A stretch of 23,349 nt of DNA, from the NCBI GenBank assembly GCA_035359995.1, contig DAORZT010000048.1, positions 1-23,349 of the forward strand, read 5' to 3'. Positions 6,755 through 14,760 of the stretch are shown piece after piece. The notes below the pieces were generated by a model. The model had not been told where the DNA came from and searched no databases. It was given only the letters and a program-made list of their open reading frames with translations. Source of the DNA: JAKPCT01 sp029553165. GTDB taxonomy: Bacteria; Bacillota; UBA4882; UBA8346. The translations under genes were made by a program, and so were the position numbers. How positions within the stretch are numbered: the stretch's first letter is position 1; each line of letters opens with the position of its first letter.

Positions 6755-8572
6755 ATGGCAAGTAATTTAGGAATTGACGGTTTAATATCAGGGATCAGCA
6801 CTACAGATTTGATTAAGCAGATCATGGCAGCAGAACGGAAACCTTTAACGACGCTGCAACAGAAGAAGTTGGATTTACAAAGTAAATCAGATGCCTGGCG
6901 TGATGTTAATACCCGTCTGAACAATCTAAGAAACACGGTTTATAATTTACAGTCTTCAATCACTTTTAACGGCCGGAAGGCATCAGTATCTGATACGAGC
7001 GTTGTTACGGTTACTGCTAATAATGGAGCGGCAGAGACCAGTTACAATCTGGAAGTGCTGGAACTGGCAAAAGCGCATACGATATCTTCGGATGCGAAGC
7101 AAGCCAATATATCATTGGGGTATTCAGGGACTGTTAAGATCAATGGTAAGGAACTTTCAATTACGGCTGCGGATACCCTCAATTCAATTGCTGATAAGAT
7201 TAATACGACTAAGGATATTGGTGTTTCCGCTTCAGTTGTTCAAATTGATGCCAACAATTCGAAATTAATCCTTACCAGTAGAACTACTGGGGCAGGGAAT
7301 GATATTAATTTGGTTGATGATAACGGGATCCTGGATGATTTAGGACTCTTTAAAGCAGAAAATGAGATTCAGGCAGCAACAAATTCGAAGCTTAAGGTTA
7401 ATGGGATCACCATAGAGCGGGCTACAAATGTTATTAATGACGCAATTCAAGGTGTAACCCTCAATCTTAAGAGTGCGAAACCAGGGACGTCAATTGCCGT
7501 TGAGGTTCAAGCAGATTATGATAAAATTGTTGATGCCGTAAGGGAGTTTGTCGATCAGTACAATTCCACCATGAGTTTTATCAAAGACAATCTGGCTTAT
7601 GATGATAAGACTAAAGTCAAAGGAAAACTCTTTGGTGATTCTTCATTGATGAATATTCAAAATCAACTACGCAAGTTTATCAGTAAAACGGTGAGTGGTG
7701 TTGACGAGTCAGTTAACCAGTTGAGTTTAATCGGGATCAGTACCGGTAAAGCAAATTCGGGAATTGATAATGCGAAGTCAGGTATGCTCCAGTTTGACGA
7801 GTCACTGTTCCGGGAGAAATTACAAAACCATTTTGATGATATTGCCAAACTTTTTGGAGCGACAGTTACCAATGTTGCCTCTTCCAAGAATGGTGCTTCG
7901 GTAACTGCATCGTCACAACTAAGCGAAAATTATCCGGTAACCAGCATTATTGATGGACGAACTTCATCAGATGATTGGGGCCAAGGAGGCGGCTGGAGTG
8001 GCGAGATCCCTGGCTGGGTTGAGATAATGTTAGCACGGACGACGACAATCAATAAGATTAATCTTTATACGGTTAGTAGCATTGATTTTCCGGCGGCAAC
8101 TTATGGTATCAAGGACTTTACTTTGGAATACAAGGATCTAATTACCGGCGAGTGGGTAGCATTAAAGTCAATTACCGGAAACACACAAGGATTTATCTCC
8201 GAAGAGTTCACTCCGGTAGTAACCAATGCTGTTAGGGTTAAAGTTAATGCTGCTAACGGTGATAATGACTATGCCAGGTTGGTCGAGGTCGAGGTTTACG
8301 AACAGAATAATGGAATCTTTTCCGGAATGAATTCTTCATTATTTGAGTGGACCCGGGTCGAAGGGATCAGTTCCAAGAAACAGAGTCTTTTTAAAGAGCA
8401 GATTGAGGATCTTGATAAACGGATCGAGGCATTGGAAGAACGCCTGGAAAATAGGGAAAAATACTACTACAATAAATTTACAGCGATGGAACAGGCGTTG
8501 TCTAAATTACAATCGCAGTCAGACTGGTTAAATGCCCAGATTAATGCGTTGAATCTTTATAACAATAAATAA
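6755..8572 (+). CDS. fliD: Flagellar cap protein FliD with inserted F5/8 type C (discoidin) domain
   Basis: 605 residues from ATG 6755 after AGGGGGT (6741-6747). The N-terminal FliD region reads MASNLGIDGLISGISTTDLI and carries the heptad-rich D0; a hook-IN-like motif (SYNLEVLELAKAHTI..., LKVNGITIERATNVINDAIQ) lies in the middle. The C-terminal part has GISTGKANSGIDN, then GMLQFDESLFREKLQNHFDD, and ends in a coiled coil (IEDLDKRIEALEERLENREK, then a segment rich in Q and L). Between them, about residues 375-516, is a sequence that fits the F5/8C/CBM32 galactose-binding-like fold: VTASSQLSENYPVTSIIDG, then WSGEIPGWVEIMLARTTTIN, KINLYTV, IKDFTLEYKD, EWVALKSITGN and VRVKVNAANGDNDYARLVEV. FliD caps the filament tip and can act as an adhesin; the insert would be exposed there. 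Most FliD proteins lack such a domain. Confidence 0.92.
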   Translation: MASNLGIDGLISGISTTDLIKQIMAAERKPLTTLQQKKLDLQSKSDAWRDVNTRLNNLRNTVYNLQSSITFNGRKASVSDTSVVTVTANNGAAETSYNLEVLELAKAHTISSDAKQANISLGYSGTVKINGKELSITAADTLNSIADKINTTKDIGVSASVVQIDANNSKLILTSRTTGAGNDINLVDDNGILDDLGLFKAENEIQAATNSKLKVNGITIERATNVINDAIQGVTLNLKSAKPGTSIAVEVQADYDKIVDAVREFVDQYNSTMSFIKDNLAYDDKTKVKGKLFGDSSLMNIQNQLRKFISKTVSGVDESVNQLSLIGISTGKANSGIDNAKSGMLQFDESLFREKLQNHFDDIAKLFGATVTNVASSKNGASVTASSQLSENYPVTSIIDGRTSSDDWGQGGGWSGEIPGWVEIMLARTTTINKINLYTVSSIDFPAATYGIKDFTLEYKDLITGEWVALKSITGNTQGFISEEFTPVVTNAVRVKVNAANGDNDYARLVEVEVYEQNNGIFSGMNSSLFEWTRVEGISSKKQSLFKEQIEDLDKRIEALEERLENREKYYYNKFTAMEQALSKLQSQSDWLNAQINALNLYNNK

Positions 8573-8594
8573 ACAATGATTGGAAGTGGACTCA

Positions 8595-8984
8595 ATGGCA
8601 ATGAACAATCCCTACCAAATGTATAAAAAAGTCCAGATTGAAACCGCAAATCCATTGGAACTGGTGATTAAACTCTACGATGGGGCAATCCGTTTTGTTA
8701 ACCAGGCCAAAAAAGGATTGGAGGAACATGACTATCAATTGGCGAATAATTCACTTGTTAGGGCCCAGGATATTATTGAAGAGCTGAATATGAGTCTCAA
8801 TATGGAAACGGGAGAAATTGCAGCTAATTTAAGAAATATCTATAATTTCATCAGTGATGAGTTAGTTCAGGCTAATGTTCATAAAAACAGCAAGAAATTG
8901 GAAGATGTTGTTAGACTTTTGACTACGCTTCGCAGCGCTTGGGCTGAAATTCAGATTCCGAAGAAACAGGCGGTATCTGAGTGA
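8595..8984 (+). CDS. fliS: Flagellin export chaperone FliS
   Basis: 129 residues. ATG 8595 is preferred because GGAAGTGG (8582-8589) precedes it by 5 nt; an in-frame TTG at 8580 would overlap that site. The family start is clear (NNPYQMYKKVQIETANPLEL, VIKLYDGAIRFVNQAKKGLE) and the four-helix chaperone continues with ARNIYNF-like residues (LRNIYNFISDELVQANVHKN) and LTTLRSAWAEI. FliS binds the flagellin C-terminus in the cytoplasm and, in Bacillus, takes part with FliW and CsrA in homeostatic control of flagellin synthesis. Its stop overlaps the next gene's start (TGATG), so the two are likely translationally coupled. Confidence 0.92.
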   Translation: MAMNNPYQMYKKVQIETANPLELVIKLYDGAIRFVNQAKKGLEEHDYQLANNSLVRAQDIIEELNMSLNMETGEIAANLRNIYNFISDELVQANVHKNSKKLEDVVRLLTTLRSAWAEIQIPKKQAVSE

Positions 8985-9352
8985 TGAACCTAAATTGCCT
9001 TCATTACATCAATGAAATAGAGACCTGCTATGAACAGCTTGAATTAATGCTGGCTAATGAAAAAGCCGAGCCGGAACAGATCGCTGAATTGGTTTTTAAA
9101 TCGGAGCAGATTTTTAAGCAATTGACTGATGAAGTGAAAAACTTAGACCTGTCAGAGGAGAATTTGGAAAAATTTCAATCATTAGCAGTTAAGTTGCACC
9201 AGCTAATGAGTAAACTAACTCTGGAAATTAATAAAGTGAATGAATTGATCTTAAGTTTAAAAAAAGGCAAACAAGTAGTTACGGCTTATAATACCCAGCC
9301 TTCAGTCGGAATGGGATTTACTGAAGGTAAATTTATTGACCGCAAAAATTAA
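8984..9352 (+). CDS. FliT/FlgN-like flagellar chaperone (putative)
   Basis: 122 residues from ATG 8984, whose A is the last base of the fliS TGA; a GTG at 8981 is an alternative. The protein is almost entirely helical, rich in Glu, Leu and Lys (YINEIETCYEQLELMLANEK, FQSLAVKLHQLMSKLTLEIN). It ends GMGFTEGKFIDRKN, resembling the C-terminal tail of FlgN/FliT-type chaperones (a Gly-rich stretch, then FID-K). Position directly after fliS is where fliT is found in many firmicutes. Sequence similarity in this family is weak, so the assignment rests mostly on position, size and tail. Confidence 0.6.
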   Translation: MNLNCLHYINEIETCYEQLELMLANEKAEPEQIAELVFKSEQIFKQLTDEVKNLDLSEENLEKFQSLAVKLHQLMSKLTLEINKVNELILSLKKGKQVVTAYNTQPSVGMGFTEGKFIDRKN

Positions 9353-9355
9353 TCC

Positions 9356-10789
9356 ATGGAAAGTGGAGTGCAGGAAGATTCATTTTTCGAGTGCGAAGTT
9401 GGATATTCATTAAAATTAAAAGTTAAAAGAAACCATTATAGGGTGATACCTTTGAGTTTTTGTTGCAATAATGAGCGACAAGCGTGGTTGTTATCAGTTG
9501 ATATGGGGTTAGGTCACCAACGGGCCGCTTATCCGTTGCGTGATTTATGTCTGGGGCAGGTTTTTAATGCAGATTCCGGCGAGTTGGCAACCAGGATGGA
9601 ACAAAAATTATGGAAACGGATGCGTCATCTGTATGAAAGTTTATCCCGATTGAATGATCTGCCAGTAATTGGCGGTTTTTTCTTTGGATTGTTGGATAAA
9701 ATCCAAGAAATAAATCCCTATTATCCGTTTCGTGATCTTTCGGAACCTACTATTCAGGTGAAGTATTTAAAGCGTTTAATTGCTAAGGGATTGGGTAAAA
9801 ATCTGGTTGAGAAATTAGTTAGTACCGGATTGCCACTACTTTCGACTTTTTATGCAGTAGCGCTGGCAGCTGCTTCACAAGGGTATCCCAATGTCTATTT
9901 AGTAGCTACCGACTCTGATTTGAACCGGGTTTGGGTAGCTGATAACCCGAAGCAAAGTCCGGTACAGTATTTTGCTCCATGCAGTTATACTTTGAACCGT
10001 TTGAAAGAATACGGCGTCCCTGATGAGAAGATCTGGTTGACGGGTTTTCCGCTTCCTAAAGAAAATTTAGGCGGTCCTGACCTGGAAACCTTAAAATATG
10101 ATTTAGGACAACGTTTAATCTATTTAGATCCCAATCGGCGCTTTTGGTCATTGCATCGGGTTGAAGCGGAATATTACTTATCACCCGAAAATTGCGTCAA
10201 ATCAGACGAGCGGCTCTTGACTTTAACGTTTGCGGTCGGTGGAGCTGGAGCTCAAAAAGAGATTGGTGCTGCGGCATTAAAAAGTTTAGCCGGACGGATC
10301 AGAAAACATCAGATCCGGTTCAATTTGGTTGCAGGGCTTAGAAGTGAGGTCCGGGACTATTTCCAAATGAAGGTCGCAGAGTTAAATCTAAATGATGAAC
10401 TGGGATCAGGAGTCAATATCATTTACGCTTCTAATTTAGATCAATATTTTCAAAAGTTTAATTTGGCCTTACGGACTACTGATATTCTGTGGACTAAGCC
10501 ATCGGAGTTATCTTTCTATGCGGGGTTGGGACTTCCGATTATTATGGCTCCTCCGTTGGGAGCGCACGAACATATGAATAGAAAGTGGTTACTGGAGATC
10601 CATGCCGGAATCATTCAACAGGAACCGGACCATTGTTCCGAGTGGTTGTTTGATTTACTCAATGAAGGCCGTCTTGCCGAAGCAGCCTGGGATGGATTTT
10701 TAAAGGCCCGTAAATGCGGTACTTACAAGATTGAAGAGATTATTACCACCGGTCAAATGACACATGATTTATCACCGTTAAAGCGTTAG
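9356..10789 (+). CDS. Putative GT-B glycosyltransferase (MurG/MGDG-synthase-like)
   Basis: 477 residues from ATG 9356, 3 bp after the FliT-like stop; no good ribosome site precedes it. An in-frame TTG at 9452, with GGTGA 5 nt upstream, would begin just before the conserved region and is a credible alternative start (445 residues). The N-terminal domain has SVDMGLGHQRAAYPLRDL, like the GxGHxxAA lipid-acceptor loop of MurG and MGDG synthase. The middle has VYLVATDSDLNRVWVAD and a helix-turn with YGVPDEKIWLTGFPLP. The C-terminal domain has TLTFAVGGAGAQKEIGAA and a sugar-nucleotide region SELSFYAGLGLPIIMAPPLG then HEHMNRKWL. Coupling to flagellar chaperones suggests a link to filament or cell-envelope glycosylation, but donor and acceptor are unknown. 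Confidence 0.65.
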   Translation: MESGVQEDSFFECEVGYSLKLKVKRNHYRVIPLSFCCNNERQAWLLSVDMGLGHQRAAYPLRDLCLGQVFNADSGELATRMEQKLWKRMRHLYESLSRLNDLPVIGGFFFGLLDKIQEINPYYPFRDLSEPTIQVKYLKRLIAKGLGKNLVEKLVSTGLPLLSTFYAVALAAASQGYPNVYLVATDSDLNRVWVADNPKQSPVQYFAPCSYTLNRLKEYGVPDEKIWLTGFPLPKENLGGPDLETLKYDLGQRLIYLDPNRRFWSLHRVEAEYYLSPENCVKSDERLLTLTFAVGGAGAQKEIGAAALKSLAGRIRKHQIRFNLVAGLRSEVRDYFQMKVAELNLNDELGSGVNIIYASNLDQYFQKFNLALRTTDILWTKPSELSFYAGLGLPIIMAPPLGAHEHMNRKWLLEIHAGIIQQEPDHCSEWLFDLLNEGRLAEAAWDGFLKARKCGTYKIEEIITTGQMTHDLSPLKR

Positions 10790-10815
10790 TTAGATGCAAC
10801 TCGATTGATATTTTT

Positions 10816-10845
10816 AGCCAGAAGCTGTAGCTGTTCTGGCTTTTA
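10816..10845 (+). terminator. Terminator after the flagellar operon
   Basis: AGCCAGAA (10816-10823) pairs with TTCTGGCT (10834-10841), followed by TTTTATTA. It closes the transcript that includes the glycosyltransferase. Confidence 0.8.
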
Positions 10846-10987
10846 TTATGAGTGAATCAAAAATAGATAGATTTTGTAGGGAGTGAAAAAACCGGATTAA
10901 AATGCAACTGATAGTTGTCAAAAATGTTAGAGTTAATTGGTAGAAACCACGTAATAATTCCGGTATCTTTAAATAGAGGTGATTGAA

Positions 10988-11668
10988 ATGAAATTTCAAG
11001 AAAAATTACAATCCTTAAGGAAACAAAAAGGAATGTCCCAGGAAAAACTGGCAGAAATTATTGGAGTATCGAGGCAAGCGGTTGCTAAATGGGAAGTTGG
11101 TTGTTCTTATCCCGAGGTTGATAAACTGATTCTTTTGAGTGATTTATTTCGAATCAGTATTGATAAACTTGTTAAAAACTATGATGATGAAGACTGTGTT
11201 TTTAATCCGGATAAGGAACAACACTATATTGATGAAAAAATTATTGACTTTTTATGTCGTGCCAAAAAAGCAACATATGCCAATAAAAACGCTGCAAAAA
11301 CTTCTTCAAGGCCTAATTCTAGTGATCTGCTCTATGAAGAGGGCGAGTTGAAATATATTGACACATACTTAGGTGGAGAAAGGTTTGCAGGAGAAGAAGC
11401 ATTATGGTGTAATGATATTCCGTTTTGGTCAATGAATTATGTTGGGCGGATTGTTGCTGAAGGTTTCAGTGGTGATTTTCTAAAAGAATGTTTAGCCCAA
11501 GTCCCAAAAGAATATCCCTACCGTGGTCCTTTGGTTTATCAAAACGGTGAATACAAGTATCATTGTGTGATCAATGGTGACTTTGAATGGTTTAATGGTT
11601 ATGAGGAGATCTTTTATAATGATCTGAAAGTATACGAATGTCTCTTTCACGGCGGGAGTATTAGGTAA
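10988..11668 (+). CDS. XRE-family regulator with C-terminal DUF5680-like domain
   Basis: 226 residues from ATG 10988, chosen because AGAGGTGAT (10975-10983) is its ribosome site; the upstream GTG lies inside that site. The N-terminal HTH is typical of the Cro/C1 family (MKFQEKLQSLRKQKGMSQEK, then LAEIIGVSRQAVAKWEVG, residues about 1-62). A linker follows. The C-terminal half (about 85-226; KATYANKNAAKTSSRPNSSD, YIDTYLGGERFAGEEALW, then WSMNYVGRIVAEGF and FLKECLAQVPKEYPYRGP) matches the pattern of DUF5680, a domain found behind XRE HTHs in firmicutes and thought to sense an unknown ligand. It stands alone between terminator-like hairpins; no target can be named. Confidence 0.85.
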   Translation: MKFQEKLQSLRKQKGMSQEKLAEIIGVSRQAVAKWEVGCSYPEVDKLILLSDLFRISIDKLVKNYDDEDCVFNPDKEQHYIDEKIIDFLCRAKKATYANKNAAKTSSRPNSSDLLYEEGELKYIDTYLGGERFAGEEALWCNDIPFWSMNYVGRIVAEGFSGDFLKECLAQVPKEYPYRGPLVYQNGEYKYHCVINGDFEWFNGYEEIFYNDLKVYECLFHGGSIR

Positions 11669-11787
11669 TACGAATTATTAAATTCTGAAGCTGGGATTGG
11701 CTAAAACTCTAGCTTTTATTTAAAGGGAAAATCAGGATTGAATCGAATTATTTTTGTAATTTTGTATGATCAAATCAGGAGAATCAT

Positions 11788-12633
11788 ATGAAAAAGTTGT
11801 TATATTTAGTCGGTATTACCCTAATAGTTTCATACCTTTGTCTTTTAATATTTTTGTTTGTGATCCAAGAAAGTCTGATCTTTTACCCTCAAAAAATCTC
11901 TTTCCAGTATTATAAAGAGATCATCAATAACAACTCCAATGTTGAAGCAGTTGAAGTTGAAACTGGTGATCGTCTGACTTTACGAGGCTGGTTAGTACAT
12001 TCAAACAGCCACAGAGGGGCTGAAAAAGCTCCTTTAATTATTTACTATGGTGGTAATGCTGAAGAAATCTCCCGCCTAATATCGGAGATTGATCAATTTA
12101 ATGGTTACTCATTATTGTTAATGCCTTATCGTGGTTATGGAGTTAATGATGGTAAGCCTAATGAAAGCAGTCTGTTTCAGGATGCGGAGTTGATTTATGA
12201 CTATGTCTTACGACGTCCTGATATTGACCCGCAACGAATCGTGGTGATGGGAAGAAGTATTGGTTCCGGAATAGCAGTTTACATTGCCAAGGGACGGAAG
12301 ACTCAAGGAGTGATTCTGGTTACTCCTTATGATTCTTTACTCAGTGTTGCTCAGGAACAAATGAAATATGTTCCGGTAGCATTAATTTTAAGAAACCGTT
12401 TTAATTCAATTGAGCGGACTTCCGGAATCACCACTCCAATGCTGGCTCTGATTGCTGCCAATGATGAAGTGATTTCTCCTAAGCATGCCTGGCGATTAGT
12501 CAAAAAATGGGGTGGCAAAGTAATGATGCGACAATTTGAAGGTGTTGGTCATAATACTATTGATGAAGCTGAAGGTTACTGGGAGAGTATTCGTGAATTT
12601 TTAGTAAGTCTTAATCAGACAGGTGAAGCTTAA
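11788..12633 (+). CDS. Membrane-anchored alpha/beta hydrolase (ABHD13/YqkD-like)
   Basis: 281 residues; ATG 11788 follows AGGAG with 6-nt spacing. One N-terminal membrane segment (about residues 4-27, LYLVGITLIVSYLCLLIFLF) is followed by QESLIFYPQKISF, typical of ABHD-type serine hydrolases. The oxyanion region is IIYYGGNAEEIS, the nucleophile elbow is GRSIGSG (S157), and the rest of the triad is D226 (IAANDEVIS) and H255 (GVGHNT). All catalytic residues are present. The active domain would face the outer side or the cytoplasm depending on anchor orientation, which cannot be decided here. Substrate is unknown; esterase or thioesterase activity is typical of the family. Confidence 0.85.
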   Translation: MKKLLYLVGITLIVSYLCLLIFLFVIQESLIFYPQKISFQYYKEIINNNSNVEAVEVETGDRLTLRGWLVHSNSHRGAEKAPLIIYYGGNAEEISRLISEIDQFNGYSLLLMPYRGYGVNDGKPNESSLFQDAELIYDYVLRRPDIDPQRIVVMGRSIGSGIAVYIAKGRKTQGVILVTPYDSLLSVAQEQMKYVPVALILRNRFNSIERTSGITTPMLALIAANDEVISPKHAWRLVKKWGGKVMMRQFEGVGHNTIDEAEGYWESIREFLVSLNQTGEA

Positions 12634-12674
12634 CGTTCCTATGAACAAGATGATTGTTAAAAGGGGGATTACCA

Positions 12675-12891
12675 ATACCGTTAGTAAGAATCGAAATTAT
12701 TAAAGCGAAGAGTAAGGAATACAAGAAAGCTATTTTAGACGGGGTTCATTCGGCGTTAGTTGAAGCTTTTAAAATTCCGGATGACTAACGGTAACAACAT
12801 CACCATAGTGATTCACGAATCGCCGCTTGAAAACTGGGGGATTCGTGGTGGCAGACCGGCCAGTGAGGTTGATTTGGGTTTTAAAAATTGA
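12675..12891 (+). pseudogene. Tautomerase family protein, internally deleted pseudogene
   Basis: AAGGGGG (12661-12667) is followed at normal spacing by ATA CCG TTA, where the tautomerase family expects ATG CCG, so the start appears mutated. Frame one reads PLVRIEIIKAKSKEYKKAIL then DGVHSALVEAFKIPDD and stops at 12786-12788. In another frame 12793-12891 reads NNITIVIHESPLENWGIRGG then RPASEVDLGFKN and stops. These are the two ends of a roughly 130-residue 4-oxalocrotonate-tautomerase-like protein; some 50-70 central residues are missing at the junction 12783-12797. The catalytic Pro1 is kept but without a normal initiator. It fills most of the 413-bp gap between the hydrolase and fhs. Confidence 0.75.
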
Positions 12892-12959
12892 TATTTAGAA
12901 GCGTAATCAATGGTTTTATATTAAAAAATTCCTAACTTTAGATAAATTCGAGAGGATTA

Positions 12960-12989
12960 TTGTTAGAATGGATATAAATTTGTTATAAT
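12960..12989 (+). promoter_or_regulatory. Sigma-A promoter of fhs
   Basis: TTGTTA (12960-12965) and a perfect TATAAT (12984-12989) are separated by 18 bp, giving a leader of about 50 nt before fhs. Confidence 0.65.
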
Positions 12990-13046
12990 GAATGATATTT
13001 GATATTTTGTGATCATAGGCCGAAATGAAGGAGGCGTTTATTTACA

Positions 13047-14714
13047 ATGCTGTCTGATATTGAAATTGCCCAAAGTTGTAAGTTGCGTCCGATTGGTGAA
13101 ATTGCCAAGATTGCCGCAATTCCGGAAGAATATCTGGAGTTGTACGGTAAGTATAAAGCAAAGATTAATTTGGAGATCTTTAAAGAATTAGAGTCAAAAC
13201 AGAATGGTAAGTTGATCTATGTTACGGCAATAACCCCGACACCGGCTGGAGAAGGGAAGACTTGTACTGCGGTTGGGATTACTCAGGCGTTGGGCGAACT
13301 GCAAAAGAAGGTGATGTTATGCTTGAGGGAACCATCATTGGGACCAACATTTGGAGTTAAGGGCGGTGCTTCTGGTGGCGGATATTCTCAAGTATTACCG
13401 ATGGATGAGATCAACCTCCATTTTACCGGTGATATTCATGCTGTTACTTCAGCTCATAATTTATTGGCAGCAATGGTTGATAACCATATCATGCAAGGTA
13501 ATGAGTTGAACATTGATCCCAAGCGGGTGGTCTGGCGGAGAGTGATGGATATTTCTGATCGCCAGTTACGGAATATCATCGTTGGTCTTGGTTCTAAAGG
13601 TGATGGTGTAACCCGGGAAACAGGATTTGATATTTCGGTTGCATCAGAGATTATGGCGATTCTCTGTTTGGCCAGCGATTTAACTGATCTCAAAGAACGG
13701 TTGAGCAGGATTGTTGTTGCATATAAAACTGACGGCAATCCGGTGTATGCTGCCGATCTCAAAGCAGTTGGCGCAATGGCTGTGCTTTTAAAAGATGCAA
13801 TCAAGCCCAATCTGGTTCAGACCATTGAAGGACAACCGGTATTAATCCATGGCGGACCGTTTGCCAATATTGCTCATGGTAACAATTCGATCATTGCGAC
13901 CAAGATGGCGTTAAAACTGGCTGACTATGTGGTTACCGAAGGCGGGTTTGCCAGCGATCTTGGAGCGGAGAAGTTCTTTGATATTGTAAGCCGCTGTGGT
14001 CTGAAACCGGATGTAGCCGTACTGGTTGCTTCAGTCCGTGCTTTGAAGTTCCACGGCAATGTTGCTAAAGAAGATCTGGGAACCGAAAATCTTCAGGCAT
14101 TGGAGGCGGGGATTGCCAACCTGGAACGTCATGTCAACAATCTGCGCAATTTATATAAATTACCGGTAGTTGTTGCCATTAATCAATTTCCGACTGATAC
14201 CGAAGCGGAATTACAGTTCCTGGTGGAATATTGTAACAAGTTAGGAGTCAGATGTGCGATCTCCGAAGTAGTTGCCAAAGGCGGTAAAGGCGGAATTCAA
14301 CTCGCAACTCAGGTATTGGCAGCAATCAATGAACCCAATGACTTTAAACCGATCTATGAATTATCACATAGCTTGAAAGAGAAGCTTCACATTGTGGCAA
14401 CTAAAGTCTATGGAGCTGATGGGGTAGTTTATACTAAAGAAGCCGAAACGGCTCTAAATAAATTAGTGAAAATGGGTTATGATAATTTGCCGGTTTGTAT
14501 TGCCAAAACGCAGATGTCATTTTCGGATGACCCCAATTTAAAAGGAGCCCCAACCGGTTGGAAATTAACAGTAAGAGAAGTCAGGGTGCTTGCCGGAGCG
14601 GGATTTGTAGTGGCGATTGCCGGGACAATCATGACGATGCCGGGATTGCCTAAAAATCCGGCAGCTGAGAGAGTGGATATTTATCCTGACGGGACAATTG
14701 TGGGACTGTTTTAA
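13047..14714 (+). CDS. fhs: Formate-tetrahydrofolate ligase
   Basis: 555 residues, the normal length. ATG 13047 lies 12 nt after AAGGAGG (13028-13034), a slightly long spacing. The protein has the N-terminal MLSDIEIAQSCKLRPIGEIA, the P-loop TPTPAGEGKTCT (residues 63-74), LREPSLGPTFGVKGGASGGG, the segment FTGDIHAVTSAHNLLAAMVD, and the C-terminal GFVVAIAGTIMTMPGLPKNP. It makes 10-formyl-tetrahydrofolate from formate, ATP and THF in the cytoplasm, supplying one-carbon units for purines or the methyl branch of the Wood-Ljungdahl pathway. Here it precedes guaA by 46 bp, so the two may be co-transcribed, consistent with a purine link. No THF riboswitch was seen in its leader. Confidence 0.96.
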   Translation: MLSDIEIAQSCKLRPIGEIAKIAAIPEEYLELYGKYKAKINLEIFKELESKQNGKLIYVTAITPTPAGEGKTCTAVGITQALGELQKKVMLCLREPSLGPTFGVKGGASGGGYSQVLPMDEINLHFTGDIHAVTSAHNLLAAMVDNHIMQGNELNIDPKRVVWRRVMDISDRQLRNIIVGLGSKGDGVTRETGFDISVASEIMAILCLASDLTDLKERLSRIVVAYKTDGNPVYAADLKAVGAMAVLLKDAIKPNLVQTIEGQPVLIHGGPFANIAHGNNSIIATKMALKLADYVVTEGGFASDLGAEKFFDIVSRCGLKPDVAVLVASVRALKFHGNVAKEDLGTENLQALEAGIANLERHVNNLRNLYKLPVVVAINQFPTDTEAELQFLVEYCNKLGVRCAISEVVAKGGKGGIQLATQVLAAINEPNDFKPIYELSHSLKEKLHIVATKVYGADGVVYTKEAETALNKLVKMGYDNLPVCIAKTQMSFSDDPNLKGAPTGWKLTVREVRVLAGAGFVVAIAGTIMTMPGLPKNPAAERVDIYPDGTIVGLF

Positions 14715-14760
14715 ATTTTACCAAAGTCAAAATTACTAAAAATAAGTGGTAGGTGTAATT

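Noticed and set aside
12892..13046. Possible THF riboswitch in the fhs leader
   Set aside because: The leader after the predicted promoter is only about 50 nt and shows no matching stems or conserved segments.
13454..13810. Minus-strand 118-residue frame
   Set aside because: Lies wholly inside fhs, whose conserved protein explains the sequence.
14715..14760. Possible purine riboswitch before guaA
   Set aside because: The 46-bp gap is too short for an aptamer.
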